Assembly: GCF_003149025.1 (NCBI RefSeq)
Contig: NZ_QGDV01000019.1
Coordinates: 1 to 56,156, forward strand
DNA from: Rathayibacter iranicus NCPPB 2253 = VKM Ac-1602
Lineage (GTDB): Bacteria > Actinomycetota > Actinomycetes > Actinomycetales > Microbacteriaceae
DNA: 56,156 nucleotides
Reading direction: 5' to 3'
Position numbers and translations under genes: made by a program. Positions 55,695-56,156 of this stretch are shown one piece after another. Each line of letters opens with the position of its first letter. Positions within the stretch are counted from its first letter, which is position 1. Below the pieces are notes generated by a model, which made no database searches, was not told the DNA's origin, and worked only from the letters and a program-made list of their open reading frames with translations.

Positions 55695-56156
55695 TTACTC
55701 GCCGGCTAGCTCAGCCTCAAGCTGCGCCGTCCAAGCTTCGTCACCCTTCCAGTGCCTCCAGAAGTTGTCTTTCTTCTCCTCAGCGGTCAAATCGTCGTAG
55801 TATGTCCAATCACTCTCCACAGTGCCCGATTTGGTGTCAACCGCCCAGCGAAACCGCACTGGGGATTTACCCTGCACGGTCCGGAGGATGTCGTGCAACT
55901 CCATGATTCGCGGCCTGACAAAATCGAAATTTTCATAAAAACCGGTCTTATCCAGGACAGCAGAGACGTCGAGGACGCGACCGCCAACAATAACAGTCCT
56001 GAGGCTACCCTGGACGCCTGTGATATTTCCATAACTGTCGTCCGTGATTTTACCTTGCACGTAGAATTTGTCGACTTTATCACCGACTTGCTCCATGCTG
56101 AAGCTCAGAATCTCGTTTTGAATCTCCGACAGCCGTTCAAAACTAGTCGCGTTGTT
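55695..56156 (-). CDS. Polymorphic-toxin immunity protein (copy A), 5' end outside window
   Basis: Visible residues run from NNATSFERLSEIQNEILSFS through MEQVGDKVDKFYVQGKITDD, VIVGGRVLDVSAVLDKTGFY, LHDILRTVQGKSPVRFRWAV and SDWTYYDDLTAEEKKDNFWR to the stop at 55695. The start lies just beyond 56156 by comparison with copy B. Intact paralogue of the split copy B, and the nearest immunity gene upstream of the orphan toxin. Probably binds and blocks a secreted nuclease. Confidence 0.78.
   Translation of the reverse strand, partial: NNATSFERLSEIQNEILSFSMEQVGDKVDKFYVQGKITDDSYGNITGVQGSLRTVIVGGRVLDVSAVLDKTGFYENFDFVRPRIMELHDILRTVQGKSPVRFRWAVDTKSGTVESDWTYYDDLTAEEKKDNFWRHWKGDEAWTAQLEAELAGE

Noticed and set aside
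1-56156. CRISPR arrays, tRNA or rRNA genes
   Set aside because: No regularly spaced repeats, no tRNA cloverleaf-like segments and no rRNA-like blocks noticed by eye.

Overview
The window is about 56 kb of high-GC DNA with actinobacterial codon use (third positions almost all G/C, many GTG starts). It reads as a large accessory element, most likely a conjugative plasmid or integrative element of a Microbacteriaceae-type actinobacterium. I saw no rRNA, tRNA, core metabolic operon or CRISPR array. It does hold a conjugation-type ATPase cluster, a plasmid-style NAD-dependent DNA ligase, a polymerase mutagenesis gene, arsenic genes, two IS remnants or elements and many unrelated small genes. The organism assignment is inference from codon use and gene families.

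Left part (1-5.6 kb): end of an 'HPRG-tag' protein, a broken NlpC/P60 wall hydrolase, then a gamma-butyrolactone (GBL) type signalling cassette (HAD phosphatase and AfsA-like synthase, divergent from two TetR-family receptor-like regulators), and a membrane protein plus dihydrofolate reductase pair. 5.6-6.9 kb is mostly non-coding and holds an AT-rich island with a repeated inverted repeat (possible origin or operator region). 6.9-13 kb: TetR remnant, ligA, a second HPRG-tag gene, signal peptidase, a decayed CxxC gene and a DUF3800 gene. 13.1-16.8 kb: arsenic cluster (ArsR-ArsC fusion, aquaporin channel, flavoprotein, ArsC, dead acetyltransferase). 16.8-18.1 kb: dead IS110 element that truncates a Dam-type methylase.

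18.0-25.9 kb is the most striking block. On the minus strand, in transcription order, lie a WGR-PARP ADP-ribosyltransferase, a DarG/TARG1-like macrodomain protein, a Panacea-domain antitoxin-like protein, a giant DarB-like N6-methylase/helicase split by a frameshift in a G6 run, and the Dam-type methylase. I interpret it as a DNA-targeting ADP-ribosylation toxin/eraser/antitoxin (or phage-defence) module next to a DNA-modification/anti-restriction module. 26-34 kb holds small hypotheticals, a metallophosphoesterase, an unusual sigma-70-like factor coupled to an MpaB-type oxygenase, a frameshifted XRE regulator and a dead DUF6994 gene. 34.2-37.9 kb is an SOS-controlled DUF6504-DnaE2 mutagenesis operon with a perfect actinobacterial LexA box.

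37.9-39.3 kb holds three small minus-strand genes, one of them the third HPRG-tag gene. 39.3-40.9 kb is a gene-poor tract with a sharp purine/pyrimidine strand switch. 40.9-50.7 kb is the conjugation cluster (coupling/VirB4-like ATPase, replication-relaxation-like protein, small membrane protein, NERD protein, FtsK-HAD fusion, YdjM-like membrane protein). 51-53.7 kb encodes a hypothetical protein and a RecB/Cas4-like nuclease. 53.8-56.2 kb is the tip of a polymorphic-toxin locus: an orphan nuclease toxin domain between two copies of an immunity gene, one split by an IS5-family element with a 3-bp target duplication.

Two things unify the element. First, a short motif (CCGCGCATAGA and close variants) lies 6-7 nt before the start codon of many genes, which suggests leaderless transcripts from a dedicated promoter class. 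The plasmid-encoded sigma-like protein is the obvious candidate reader (inference). Second, at least a dozen genes carry frameshifts or stops, so the element is either decaying or the assembly has indel errors.
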